Part shown: positions 1-11,849 of the stretch, one piece after another
Position numbering within the stretch: position 1 is the stretch's first letter
Layout: every line of letters starts with the position of its first letter
Source of the DNA: Mnemiopsis leidyi
Taxonomy: Eukaryota; Ctenophora; Tentaculata; Lobata; Bolinopsidae
Direction: 5' to 3'
NCBI GenBank assembly: GCA_000226015.1
Contig: JH155219.1
Coordinates: forward strand, 265,645 to 297,979
Length of the DNA: 32,335 bases
The notes under the pieces: generated by a model
What the model saw: the letters and a program-made list of their open reading frames with translations, nothing else
Database searches by the model: none
Told to the model about the DNA's origin: nothing
Position numbers and translations under genes: made by a program

Positions 1-1274
1 GAAGAACAACAAGTAAAAGTAAAGTCGATCAAAATTCTTTTAAACTTGAGTTTAATTGACTTTTAGTCGAATGACAGATTAAGAAATGAATGTAACACGA
101 TTTTAATCCCAGCTACCGAACAAATCTTTTTGAAACGATTAATTCATGAAACGCCAAAAGCATAAAAACAACACAGTATGAATAAATTATGAAGGCAGCA
201 CATACAATTACAATACAATAATGACGACGTCATGCAGAGTTAAGATATTTGAAACAAACTATGCAAAGAACGCGCAATTGTGTTCAAACTTTGCGCTTGC
301 AAATTTTCAAACATGGCTGCATCAAACGGCTGCATTAATTCGCGCGTCTGCATTTACACATGCCGATGCAGAACAATAATAACTAACCAAAGTTATGTCT
401 GGTACGAGGTTGTCTTTTTTTCATTCCTCATTTAATGACAATAAGCGACGGCATGATAGCGGCCGCAATTTTTGTTTTCAATATGGAGAGTAGATTATTT
501 TTCTTAAAATTTGGGGTACACAGTAGCCTTCTGGCTAAAAAGAGCGTTCACCAGACTTGTGTGCAAAATCTTATTTGCTGCGAGTATGCCTTATACTGGA
601 CAAGAAGAGTTAATTGAGGGAGCTCAAAAGTGGAAACTGCTAATTCCATGAGTGGGAATGTTTCTTTGGGTATGGAACAGCATCGGGATTACCCTTGATT
701 TTATCAAAATATGCCATTTGAGGGTAATTAAAAAGACCTCTCATCCAAAACTTGAAATTATCCTCAATTTGAGCACAAATTTCAAGTTGTCAAGACGTAT
801 AAGGGATTGCATTAAGTTAAGTAAGCATTAGGACAACAATATGATTGATATGAAAAAATTCCTATAGATTTACCTTTAATTGAACTATTTCAGATTACAT
901 ATATAAAATTTTATGACCCTGCTAATTTATGTTATCCTCAGTCATTGCCAGCTCAAACAACATTCATTTTCACATAAGTTAGGCAATTGTCTGCTGATCT
1001 AAAGTTCAAATAATTACCCTCAGATGCTTCATAGGAAATTATCCTCAAATTTCTCACATAAAAACAAAAACCGTACCCTCAATAACCTCACTTTGGAATT
1101 TATGGTAAAGGTTTTTAAAATGATTCGCCAATATGAGAAGAAAAAGTCAAATTTTTTCAAAAAAAGTCAAATTTTATTTACAGAAGTTAATAATCAAATA
1201 ATACATATTTCATTTACCGCACTTGGTTGAATAGGTAGCGCCGCGTGGATTGGACCAGCAAAGTGCGCGCAGTT
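1..1274. other. AT-rich non-coding stretch
   Basis: I see no gene here. The few short open frames have no recognisable motif and low-complexity composition. Between about 640 and 1090 the short word CCTCA recurs next to AT-rich sequence (for example ATTACCCTCA and ATTATCCTCAA), which could be a decayed repeat. Nothing firmer can be supported. Confidence 0.5.
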
Positions 1275-1617
1275 TCAACGGGCGATGCGCGTCTAGAATT
1301 TCTTGGTCGCCAGGCCAGAAATGCGTGACAGCGCGTGATGGCCGCGACAGTAGGTTATCAACCTACAAGCGCAGTTGAGGTGACGCGCGGCGCGCGCACC
1401 TGTCCACCGCAAATGCCAAAGCATGCATATTGCATATGGGATTATGGGGCAGGCACACGCTCGTGCAGCACAACAAAGCTCAAATACAACACACGCACTA
1501 TTCTCATTGTAGTGAGCCGAGCCCCCTTGTAGGTTGATAACCTACTGTCGCGGCCATCACGCGCTGTTACGCATTTCTGGCCTGGCGAAGAAATTTTAGA
1601 CGCGCATCGCCCGTTGA
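1275..1617. mobile_element. GC-rich foldback element (MITE-like) with ~92-bp terminal inverted repeats
   Basis: The left arm (about 1275-1369) begins TCAACGGGCGATGCGCGTCT. Its reverse complement forms the right arm (about 1526-1617). The arms differ by only two substitutions and one 3-base indel. Each arm ends inward in a smaller near-palindrome, GTAGGTTATCAACCTAC. The spacer of about 156 bp has no open frame of interest. The element is clearly richer in GC than its surroundings. No target-site duplication is obvious. The arms' similarity suggests either recent insertion or selection to keep the hairpin. A non-autonomous DNA transposon is most likely; a structured RNA gene is possible. Confidence 0.75.
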
Positions 1618-2189
1618 CGAGCCCCCTGAAAGTTTAGGCTAGCTAATATTTGCTTGGGGACCTCAGGCTTATTGTTGCGGAGGAAAACGTATAGTATAGA
1701 GAAAGCCCCGCAACGCCCGGTAAGCTAATATGTATACTAATTGTGTTTTTAGGAAAAGGCTTTAACTACCTGTTCAATATTGAATCAAACTAATTCAACC
1801 CATGTATATTACTTAGGTACGAAGTTTTCATGTACATGATGTCGATTAAAAGTTTGAGTTTTTGACAACCATTGGCACCACTGACCTCATCACCATTTGC
1901 ATTGGCGCCATTGGAACCTCCATTTGTTCCATTGAGTGGATCCATTGGCGCCAATTGCCCCACTCACCAAACTATATGACCCTTTTGCCCAATATTTACA
2001 TGGGTCACGTTTGTCATTATTCAAATGACTGTAGCCTGTAATAAAAACTAGAAGTTATTAATGTCAATTTTCATTTTGTATAAAACTACTGAATACCTGG
2101 CAGAGTTTGCATCACCCACAGACAGTATGCGTACGATTCATTTTATTCGATGAAACTTCATTCAAGTCTGTAATGCCTAATCTAATAAG
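1618..2189. other. Non-coding stretch with a small ATTGGCGCC-type repeat patch
   Basis: No gene is visible. Between about 1870 and 1960 the words CATTGGCACC, CATTGGCGCC and the palindrome TTGGCGCCAA recur within 90 bp, probably a degenerate tandem repeat. The rest is AT-rich sequence without recognisable features. Confidence 0.4.
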
Positions 2190-2400
2190 TTGTTAATAAT
2201 TAATATCTCTCTGAATGGTGCCGTAATCAATTTCACAGTTCATTTCCCTCATCAGCATACAACATAATGTATGTTCCAGGCTAAGTCGGCCATAGATATT
2301 ATTCATGATTAATATAAAAAGGCTTGGAGCAAGAATAGGCCCCAGACAACAGTCAACGTCTTGATGAAATTGAACTCTGAACAAAAACTGATTGCAGTAT
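2190..2400 (-). mobile_element. Decayed non-LTR retrotransposon reverse-transcriptase fragment
   Basis: On the minus strand the translation LGPILAPSLFILIMNNIYG matches the RT signature usually written QGSxLxPxLFxxxxNDL. About 15 codons further on, in a shifted frame, LYADEGNEL corresponds to the catalytic YADD box, with the second Asp replaced by Glu. The frameshift and lost catalytic residue show that this is a dead fragment. The family could be CR1-, Jockey- or RTE-like; the piece is too short to decide. Confidence 0.6.
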
Positions 2401-2997
2401 CAATTCATGGAGTATTGCCTTGCATGCAGCTTGCATCGTGGCCCCCTGGACGAGATTGATGATAATTCAATGCAATAAATTAGGGTCTGACCACGAAACA
2501 AAGGGGCTAGGGGGTCCATGATGTTCCATGTTATCTGGGCCTACCACCTAGTATATATAATGTATCTTTTTAGCAGATCGTCACTAGTGGTTTTCAGAGT
2601 TACTTTGAATTGGAATATAGTGCAAATTCAAATTTCCATTGCACAGCTTACAATACTTTGAAGCTTACGCTAAAATGGGAAGCGCGACAGCTTTGATAAT
2701 GAGCTAAGACTTGACTTAAAAAACTTCTTAAATATATTTTGAATAATTTTTCACTTCATTGCCCTTACAGCACTTCTCTGTTCCATTATCATATCATAAC
2801 CACCAATATTCATTACACAATTCTATTACTGGGATTTCTGAAGGTAGTTGTTAGTTTGGCAGACAACCAGTTGAATCCCATCACATTGTATTGGATCGGA
2901 TCGGATCCACTGCAAACAATCTATTAAAATATATTCTTTGTATGATTGTGTTAATTTGGTAGATTGCTGTAAAAGTTGATTAGGATATAATTATCAG
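2401..2997. other. Upstream flank of the vinculin-like gene
   Basis: No coding signal is visible. The sequence just before 2998 reads like a splice acceptor (ATAATTATCAG), so a non-coding 5' exon of the next gene may lie in or beyond this stretch. I could not locate it. Confidence 0.35.
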
Positions 2998-3000
2998 GTT

Positions 3001-6000
3001 ATGTTGAGATATGCCAAGCATGTTCCTCGAAGTGAAGAAATTGTTATGGCACCAGCCACTGCTCAACTTGTACAGCTTACAATTAGCTCAGAACTTGCCC
3101 GCAGGCAGCACATCCCAGTGCCTGATATGCTACCTGCAGCTGAGGTTTGCTTAAAATGAGTAATTTGTATGTGGTAAGGTAGTAAAGGTATAATAGAGAT
3201 TTAAGACGTTTAAAAAGTTTTGCCACATACATTTGGCTTCTAGCTTATCCTATCACTTCGAAATGTAATTCGAAGATAAATTCAGGCTGCAGCACAAGTC
3301 ATCATATTTTGAAAACCTGTAGTCTGTTATAAATTTGTTTCTAACCTTTCAATGAAATGCTAGATTATTGTATTTTTAGATAGTTGTTGAGGCTGGCCGC
3401 TCTTTCACAATGGCTGCTGAAGAAGAAGCTTCAAGGCTCTCTACTGAATGTTCTAGGCAGGTCAGTTACTGGATGAAGTGTTATGTTATTATTAAAGTAT
3501 TATGATACTTCTTGTTCTAAATACTTTTAAAATTACTGCTCATGAAGTTTAGGCCACCGTGACATGGACAAATTTCATTGTGGGTAAATGCTTCCATATT
3601 AGTATATCACCTGCTTTACAACAGCATCCTTTTCGGCTGTCGGAATCTGAAAGGGCATATTATTCCTTATCCACGGAAGTCTTATTTGTATTTATGTCGT
3701 TACACCTGTATCCAGGCTTTTACAGTTATACTGAAGGGGCTCCTGGAAGATTCTAGATTTTTTAACCCGTTCACCTCCGAGGCCGAGGTCGATATATAAG
3801 CCCACACTTATGACTGATATCATATAGAAACTATATGTTTAGTGAATTTGCTTATAAAACTTAGTTTCATCCATGATGTCACTTATTTTGAAAAAAGAAA
3901 TTGATCTTAAGATAATCATACTAATTACCTTACTCGGGATTATTATGACCGGGATAAAGTGGCAGGTTTTGGGGGATTTCACCATATTTTCCCCGTTTTT
4001 TATTTTCACCGGCCATAATAAATACTGCCCACTCAGCTCTTGGGGTTCCCAAGGGGTGTGGGTCCTCATATTATAACCGTTGTCTCATATTTACTAGAGA
4101 AGACTATTGGAGCAAACAGCGAAGTTTATCTGAATCCATTTTTCTCATTCTGTATAAGATTTTCAATTTCAGTTGTTTTTATTTTCATCTCTTGGATACC
4201 AGCCACTTTTTATGAAATAGTTAAAAGGTTTCTAAGTAAAAATAGCTGATTAATCGATGCATACTACAAAACTTTTAAAATAGTACTGTGGTCGAATCCA
4301 AGTTTAGAAAATATTGATTAAACGCCGTGGTTATAGCACTTTGAATAACTTAGTGAGTTATAAATTTCAAAAAAGATACGCTGATGAAAAAACGATGTCA
4401 ATGTGGTTATATATTAAAACATCAGCTATTGCAAAACAATGTTCACATCACACCTTAGTTGCTGTTGGGAAAACCGTTTCCAAAACAAGTATAATTAAAC
4501 TAAATTTCTGCAATTTTTGTATTTTCTGCAATTTTAAAATTGAAAGGTTTGGCACTGGTAAAATTCCGACCGGGATAATGTGGCGGGTTTTGGGCAATTT
4601 CGCCATATTTTTCCCGGTTTTAATTTTTCCCGGTCGTTAATAAACCGACTGTAATAATCCCGAGTAAGTTAGTTAATAATACAGTTAATAATCAATCAAA
4701 ATGGATAATTTAAATGGATAATCATTTCGGGACCAAGTACAGCAATGTTCACAGAAATACTGCACTAAGCAAACTGTTTGATTGTGGATTAAATGTATCC
4801 ACAAGAATACGTTAAAGTCGAATTATTCTGTGGAAAAATCCGTTTTTATGCCATACAAATCCGTTTTGTGGCAAATTTGACAGCTTGCTGAATTGTTTAG
4901 GTTGTTGTTCACTATCCTTGCAGCTTTTTAAGTTAAGTATAGCAGGTTACTAAATCGACCTTAGGAGATGGGAGGTGTACATAACCTGGAACCTAATGTA
5001 ATTTGAAAATCATTTTCGGGTGTATAGTGGTTAATGGAGAACCTCCTCATTTAACCCTCAATCACGGTTTTCCGGCTATTCGGCTGAGTCGACTGAAGAA
5101 GATTGCACCCTTCTCTAGGATTGTAAAATATGGGAATAAAACTCCCGATCTCCTGCATAGAAAGTGGGCGTAGATACCACTGTTCACTATCATTAATTGA
5201 TCCGGTACTGTCTCTCAGGTCCGCAGTTTAACAAAAGACTTGGATTTGGCTGGCAGTGATCTTATGAGTGTGAGTCATGCCCTTCGTTCTGATCAATCAG
5301 TTGCTTTAAGGACTGCTCTTCGTGATTCCTGTTTCCAGTACAATCTAACTGTGATGAAGGTTTGTTCAATTCAATGATTATGATATAATTATTATTATAA
5401 TGTTTTTAACTCTGCAAGTTTATTCTACTTATAATATGATACCTAGCTATCTGATATGAAATAACTACATTTTATATAAATCCGATGAACTTAATTACAT
5501 TACTTTTGCAGTTTTCTTGCCAGATCAGTGTCAATTATTTGTATGAATAATTTTAGCTCGTTTCATTGCCTCCGCGAACGACACAATGAAAGTGTAACTG
5601 TCCTGAATAATGCATTAACTACAATAAATTCCGTTTTATTTGCAGATATTATTATCTCTGGACGGTCAGAAAATCAAAATAATCAAAAGTTGTGGTGAGC
5701 AACTAGTCGCAGAAATACATTCCATTCCACACACCTGTGGTAACATGAAAACTTTGGTGCCCCTGTTCAAGCATTTCATTGAGGACCTCACACAATTCTG
5801 CTATAGAATAACAGATTATCACAAAGAAATTAAGGACAAGACAACAAGAGCGACTGTGGAGCAGGGATTGAAAATAATCAAAAGGACTCCAACTGTCATA
5901 TCGAATATTCTGCAAGATCGAGCAAGACGATCTGTCATCCAGACAGATACTCAGCTTAATGAAAATATTAAAACTTTTGTGACAACAATACGGAATATGC

Positions 6001-9000
6001 TAAGTGCTTTAAACACAATTGATGTGGAATCAGCAACTAGGTACCTCGAGTTAGTATTGCATGCAAGCATTGCTGTTGCTGGAGAAAAATCTTCCAGGAG
6101 GCGTAATGCTATAAGTTCAATCTGTTCTAAGATCATCAAAATTCGATCAGAACTTGCAAAACTTTATGCTGTAACGAGTCAATCTAATCAGTCTTGGAAT
6201 GTGATCAATCAACTATCAAACCAAATGGGTGAACAGTTCTCAGAACTTAACAGAATTCTCTCTCAAACCTACAAATCTAGTGAGCACAACACAGACCAGT
6301 CCAAACCTCTTCTAAACCTTCGAGCAGCTGCTCAAAAAACGTATGTTCCCAATGATCCTGAGCTTGAAAAGTACATTGAGCGGTTTAAGCAGCATGCTAA
6401 CAGATTAATTGACATTACAGAATATGCGGTCGAAGTAAGTAAAGAAGACGATGAGAACATCCTAGTCCTCCAAAAGATCGCTGCTGATATAAGTATACTT
6501 GGTCCAAAAATTATTGCTTGTGCACTGTCTGTGCATGCTCATCCTAACGAGAATATCACTCTTGCCTTTATGAATGCTATGTGTAACGAATGGTCTAAAG
6601 TTGTGTCGAGACTGCTGGCTCTAATTGACAATCTTACAAACACTGGAGAGTTTCTCCGTGCTTCAGAGAGTCACATTAACAAGGATGTTGCTCTCTCAAA
6701 ACAGGCTTTCATTAATCAAGATGCTGTAGCTTTATTGCGTGCTGCCAAAGCCATGATTAACAAAGCTCAGAGAGTGTTTCATGTGGGACAAAAAGAACTC
6801 CTAAAATCGACCAGTACCACGTTTTCCTCTGAGCTTGAAGCTGCGCTTGCTGATTTGGAGCATGTCTTACCCCGGATAATCGCTCTGACTCAAGCTACTG
6901 TTGACGACTTTAAAGACATCGACTCTCAAGAGGAGCTAGCAACTGTGGCACATGAGATTGCCAGGGCAGTTCACAAAATAAAAACCGTCGTGTGTGAGGA
7001 ACAAGGTGATCCATTCACAACTCAAGCTGATGCAGCAAAACGGCTTGCGTCTGCTCTTAGAGGAGATACAGGTTTCTTTGATATCGGGGTTCAAACATAC
7101 CCTGAAAACATATCAAGCAACGAGAATGAGCCACCTGACATATTGTTACAGTTTGCGATGAAAGACGAATCTTTAGATCCCGATGACATAAACAAACTTG
7201 TCGGTGTTAAGGGCATTAGAAAACCTCCCGCATCCATTAATGATGCTATAATTTGCTTGGCAGACTTGATCACCACCGCTATGAACGGAGAGGGAGTCGA
7301 GAGTTGCATTACTGTACTAGCTGCACATTGTGGCAGGATCAAAGATTTAAGTCAACAGTGCCACAGTCTTTCTGACAACAAAACACGTCTACGAACTATC
7401 GATTTCCTTGTGAAAGAAATGAATAAACTAACACCAAGTGTAAATGATGCAGCACGAAAAACATCAAGCAATAACAAAAATGCTATTTCAATTGAAAATC
7501 TTAGATGGAGTGCCCGTCATTGGGCTGACTCAGTTATCGTTCTTGGTAAAGCATTCGACGACTTTGGATTAGGACCGAGTTCCAATCACCAAGTTATCAA
7601 AGTCCCATCAATGAACGGCCTCATAACAGCGGCTACATCAGGAGACAAAGATATGACTGAAGCCGAACTTGATTCGCTGTCCCTGAGGACCACTAAGCAG
7701 ATAGATCTGGCTACATATTGTTCTGCTGCTTGTCTTAGCTCAACAGTAGCCCAACAAATCGACAACACATCCGGTGAATTAGAAGATGTGTTTAGTGAGA
7801 TGAGTAGGACGGCCATTGCTCTGACAGAATGCCAAGATGACGTCACTTTGTCTCATTTAGAGCATCTCTGTTCCCAGTGGCAGGAGCATTATCTCCAACT
7901 CTGTACCTTGGTGGCTGATAATCAGCCTGATACCATGCCAGACGAAACAGAGCTTGGTATTCCCCCTTCAAAAGTTAACATCGCCATTGAGCATCTTATA
8001 TCTTCTGCTAAATCTGGCAACCGTCCTAAAGTCCAGGTCCTCGGGAATTCTTTATCTGCAATGACAACTAAAATGCGGAGGATTTCAAAACCTTTTGCTG
8101 AGTCGAATGAATGTCAGGAGTATCAACGAGATTATATCAACGAAGTGAATGAAGAGCTGATGAACATAACCCCTGAAGTTATAAAGTATGGGCTTCTCGT
8201 GGCTGCTGATACAAACGATGAGAATTTTAGAGCTCAGCTTGATTCATTCGGAAAAGAGTGGGTCGACAAAATGATCAGTTTATCAAATGCGTTGGAAATG
8301 ATGCCAGACATCAGTAACGATAGCAGCAGAGAGGTTGCCATGGATACTGTTGAAATCGAAGACATAGAGCTTGATGCTGTTAAGGTAGATGTTTGTCAAA
8401 TGGAAAAATTGGCAGAATCGCCCGCTCATGAGTCGAATTTGAAATCTGCTCCTGACACAGAGAAGGAAAGAAAACCAAGTGTAAATCACTTCCCAGAGGA
8501 TCTACATGAGCCAATCAAGGCTGCAGGATACAGGTATACATTTTTTCGTTAGTTGTACGTTCTCAATTAGCAAGTACATATTTATTTTTATCTCCTCTTT
8601 CTTTGGACGACTTTTTTAGAACTTAGTAGTTTTAATATTTTGTTTAGATATGGTACAATCTTCAATCTAGGCATCAAACAGACCAAACTTCACCCAGGCT
8701 AGTGCGACAAGGGACTATTAAGGATGAAGGACACGAGCTTAAGGAAATAAAATCTATCACTACAAAGTTGTGTGACTGTCTCCAAGTTCTCAGTTCTACA
8801 CACACTGATGTAAACGAGAGGTTAATTTCATATTCTTGGCTATTTTCCTAAAGTATTTCATTGGTCTGCACGATTTGTATGATATGTAACACGAGACTTG
8901 ATTTTTTTACAATACGGTTTACCGTCTTAATACAGTTTTCAATGACACTTATTTATTTTGATTTTGTAAGTCACACATATTTTATTTACAGATACGAAAT

Positions 9001-10710
9001 GGAAGACACCGTTGAACAAGTCAAGGGAACAGTAAATCAAATTCTTCTAATGAGACCAGGTGATCTAGAAGACTCAGTTGAAGACTGGCTAGAATCCATC
9101 AACAGTGTCACTTCACATCTCGATATTTTTCTGAAGCCTCTTTTGGACATCGTCAGTTCTCCGAAGAACAAGGACGTGTTCTCCACAGCCACTGAAAGAA
9201 TAATAAAGTTGGTCGATACTGTAAGTGATATAACCTCTGATCTTAAGCTTGCAGTGGACATAAACTTGATTACGAACGAGAAGGAAAGAGACGACGTAAC
9301 GCTGGTCATGGTCACACAGGATCACGTGACCAAGATGACACCAGCTCTGTGTGATGCTATCCACGTTGTATCGTCGAGGCCCAATGACACTCTCCAGAGA
9401 ACCAAGTTTGAAGCAATAAAATACCAATGGGCGACCAAGTTTAGACTTCTCACAATTGCTATCGGGGACATCCTGGGGAATCACTGTGCATTTCCGGAGT
9501 TTCCCGATCGGAAAGACTGCTGGGTGGTTGCTGAAGATATGGAGAGGTTACTCACATCAGTTGAACTCATCTCCGACAAAATAAGCGTTCAGGGATACTG
9601 CGAGCTTGTCTCCAAACACATGAATAAACTGAGAGAGCTAAAGGACTCAATGAGTACGGTACATCTGATGGATCCTGCTCAGTACATGCAGCTTAGACTG
9701 GATGTTACATTTGCAGTTTACTGTCTACACAGTGCGGTGCTATCCACGTGTAGTGACGTCACAACTCTTGTTCCAGAACTACCCTCCGATCTAGTCGATG
9801 ACAGCTGCATCGAGTTTGACCCCGTCAAGTTGTCTGACTCCGCAGACGATGCGATTGATATGATAAAGCTGGTGTCAGAGAGAGTAGCTGCTGACGCTGA
9901 GGATGGCAATCAGGACAAGGTCCAGAAGATGAAGGTTCTCTCTGCTTCTCTGATTGAGACTCTGGTACTTATCTCAGATCAGCCGTCAACAGAGGTGAGA
10001 GATTGCTAAATGAGTAAGTATGTAACTCCCACTGTAGCTGTTCTTCAAACTATCATATGGAAGTCTAATGTTGATTATCACTATAACCAATCTTATTAAA
10101 TTTAATGAGTATAGTATTGGGCTCTTCGAGTGGAACCTCTGACTAGGTATCTTTATTCTTCACAAAGAGTTTCAACTCTTTCTATGTTTAGGTACTTCTC
10201 GAGTACAGACAGTCGTACGTAGACTGGCTTTGTCATGTAATGGAAATCGCCCGAAGCCAAACTTTCCACACCCTCCACCCGCCAGACATAAAAGTCTTGG
10301 TTGATGACGTCATCAAAAGTGATGATGTCATACAAGAGAATGGCTCTGACATGGACATCCCGATATTGTATCGTGACATTAATGGGGAGGAAAGTCCTGG
10401 ACACGATATCAGATGTAGTACTTTCAGATCCGAGTTATCAGGTAAGTTCTTCGATTTTTTATCACACCAAAGACTAGAAAATACAATTTAATCTCAAGAT
10501 AAGTTTCGACCTCATAATTTCTTGTTGGATAGTAATGCTATAGAAAAGTATTTGGCATAGGATAGGTATAAGATTTAGCATTTCTGGAAATTGTGTTTAC
10601 ATATAATTTAAAACGTTGAAAATTAAATTTCTCTTACCTCCCAACGCAAATTTTTTGACGCAGAACTAGATAATAAATCCACTTCAAGTGAAAAGTCGCT
10701 GTTCAAGTAA
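3001..10710 (+). CDS. Vinculin/alpha-catenin superfamily protein, module-expanded, 8 exons, about 1,567 aa
   Basis: Exons: 3001-3144, 3380-3460, 5219-5359, 5646-8533, 8671-8820, 8992-9994, 10192-10441, 10664-10710. All join GT-AG in consistent phase. The N-terminus (RSEEIVMAPATAQLVQL) resembles the vinculin/alpha-catenin start (xExxLEPxxxQxxxL), which supports the ATG at 3001, although the exon could begin at 2998 behind an acceptor. Residues about 340-520 match the alpha-catenin middle region: FKQHANRLIDITEYAVEVSK corresponds to FREHANKLIEVANLACSIS, and FLRASESHINKDV to FLAVSENHILEDV. Further helical modules follow, with Trp-centred motifs near residues 438, 748, 867, 994 and 1281. Length far exceeds usual alpha-catenin (~900) or vinculin (~1,070). 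No vinculin-type actin-binding tail is recognised. Family members act at cell-cell or cell-matrix adhesions. The last exon could instead be spliced on at AA|GTAAGC (10706), giving a different C-terminus. Confidence 0.85.
3929..4668. mobile_element. 740-bp element with 17-bp terminal inverted repeats in intron 2 of the vinculin-like gene
   Basis: The left end CTTACTCGGGATTATTA (3929-3945) is exactly inverted at 4652-4668. Just inside each end is a related hairpin-forming block of about 65 bp (3949-4013 and 4567-4633) that starts ACCGGGATAA and includes GTGGC.GGTTTTGGG and CCATATTTT.CCC. The right-hand block reads CCGGGATAATGTGGCG against CGCCATATTTTTCCCGG. No transposase is encoded. It looks like a non-autonomous DNA element. 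Open frames inside it are incidental. Confidence 0.65.
5040..5193 (-). mobile_element. tRNA-derived SINE-like copy in intron 2 of the vinculin-like gene
   Basis: On the minus strand, 5193-5131 reads like the body of a tRNA: AACAGTGGTATCTACGCCC (A box and D arm), then GGAGATCGGGAG and TTTTATTCCC where the variable arm and B box would be. This resembles the Asp/Glu/Gly tRNA layout, but the B box is degenerate. The tail runs into unrelated sequence toward 5040; its true end is uncertain. A second copy with the same head occurs at 22590-22625, which supports a dispersed SINE family and not a lone pseudo-tRNA. Confidence 0.45.
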
Positions 10711-11128
10711 GCTTAGCAGTACAAGAAATTGATCCAAGACAGATTTCCAAAAGAATAGAAACTTCTATACTCGTCCTTGCGTTATTTTTGATACACTTTG
10801 TTGTAGCCTGTGTCATCTTCCTCATCCATTTTTGTTTCTTCTCCATACATAACGGTTCCGACAGTTTTTCGTCATTCTACCGATCGTTCCCTCCTTGCGT
10901 GCCGATGATGCAGGTATTCTGGTGGCAGGTCAACTCTATCCTCTAACAAAATGTCACAGTACCAAGCCGATTTACAACGAGGACATCAAATCAAGTCAAA
11001 CCCTGTTTTACCGCACCAGCCATATGTCTGCAAAGAATAAATTTGTCCAAGTTCCAGGCCTGGTGTAAGGTTCCCGCACGGAATTCCGACTTCCGTGAGT
11101 TTCAGCAACAGGAGCAGGATGGGAGTGG
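10711..11128. other. 3' flank of the vinculin-like gene
   Basis: This probably contains the 3' UTR. An AATAAA at 11036-11041 is the nearest good polyadenylation signal after the stop codon at 10708-10710. No other gene is visible. Confidence 0.35.
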
Positions 11129-11298
11129 TATCGGAAGGAGGAGGAGACACCAGGCAGTCGTCGTCGTTAAGGGTTATCCGTGCTCTGCATCCGTCTTTGA
11201 ACAGGGTACACTTATAGTAGGTGTTGCCATTCCGGGAGCGGTCTTTGGTGTAGCGATGTCCATCACCAAAAGGATTTCTCTGGCTCTTCTTGCGTCCA
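11129..11298 (-). pseudogene. FLYWCH-type zinc finger relic
   Basis: The minus-strand frame (open 11378-10986) contains NPFGDGHRYTKDRSRNG, then YYKCTLFKDGCRARI. This matches the FLYWCH pattern of an aromatic-rich core, Cys-x6-Cys (YKCTLFKDGC) and an Ala-Arg-hydrophobic strand. The closing His-x-His ligand pair is missing: the sequence reads PPPSDTTP where PPPSHTHP-like residues are usual. The frame has a Met but no recognisable partner domain downstream, and the rest of the open frame is not convincing. FLYWCH fingers are common in Mutator-type transposons and in host genes derived from them. I infer an old transposon-derived fragment. Confidence 0.55.
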
Positions 11299-11549
11299 GG
11301 AAGGAAAGTAACTGTAGAAGACAGGATTGCAATCATGTAGCTTGGTTGATCCTTCGGCCCACCCACAACATAACACACCCGTTAACAATCAGTGCACACC
11401 TCTGGGAGTCGAGCTTGCTCGAAATGAGGACCTGAAAAAGGCCCCCTCCCCACTTGAAACCACATGGATTGCAATAATGAAACTTCTCAGACTGGGTTTT
11501 TATACTGATCTCGGTGTCTCAGTTCATCTCGCAAGCTTGTTATCGCGAT

Positions 11550-11660
11550 CATATCCCTCGTCATGGTTACATCCTGCTTACCACCTCGCCATGCAAGCCC
11601 CGTAATGGCTCACATCCTGCTTACCACCTCGCCATGCAGGCCCGGTAATGGCCCACATCA
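11550..11660. repeat. Two tandem copies of a ~43-bp unit
   Basis: The stretch CATCCTGCTTACCACCTCGC followed by CATGCA(A/G)GCCC(C/G)GTAATGGC occurs twice in direct succession (about 11567-11608 and 11610-11652). The copies differ by only a few bases. It has no coding meaning that I can see. Confidence 0.6.
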
Positions 11661-11787
11661 CTGCTCACACCACGATCATCTAACCCTCACCACAAGAACT
11701 CGCCCATCATGCAACTCAGAACACCAATATTAAATGAAAATGTGAGCCCCGTTTTGTAAGGGGAACGTGAGCCCGTGCGCTACCTGT

Positions 11788-11845
11788 ACGGAATTCCGAC
11801 TGCACTGAATTCCTAATTTAGGAATTGAGGTTGTCGGAATTCCGT
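11788..11845. repeat. Nested palindrome with perfect 13-bp arms
   Basis: ACGGAATTCCGAC (11788-11800) is exactly inverted at 11833-11845. Inside lies a second near-palindrome, GAATTCCTAATTTAGGAATT (11807-11826). A further GGAATTC follows at about 11850, and a related GCACGGAATTCCGAC lies at 11078. The structure would extrude or fold as a double hairpin. It may be the end of a foldback transposon together with the FLYWCH relic, but no other element parts were found. Confidence 0.6.
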
Positions 11846-11849
11846 CAAA

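Noticed and set aside
3559-4640. Several small open frames in intron 2 of the vinculin-like gene
   Set aside because: They overlap the TIR element and AT-rich DNA and have no recognisable protein motif.
8648-8670. Frame break in the vinculin-like gene between exons 4 and 5
   Set aside because: Using the acceptor at 8670/8671 instead of 8647/8648 restores phase, so no frameshift is needed.
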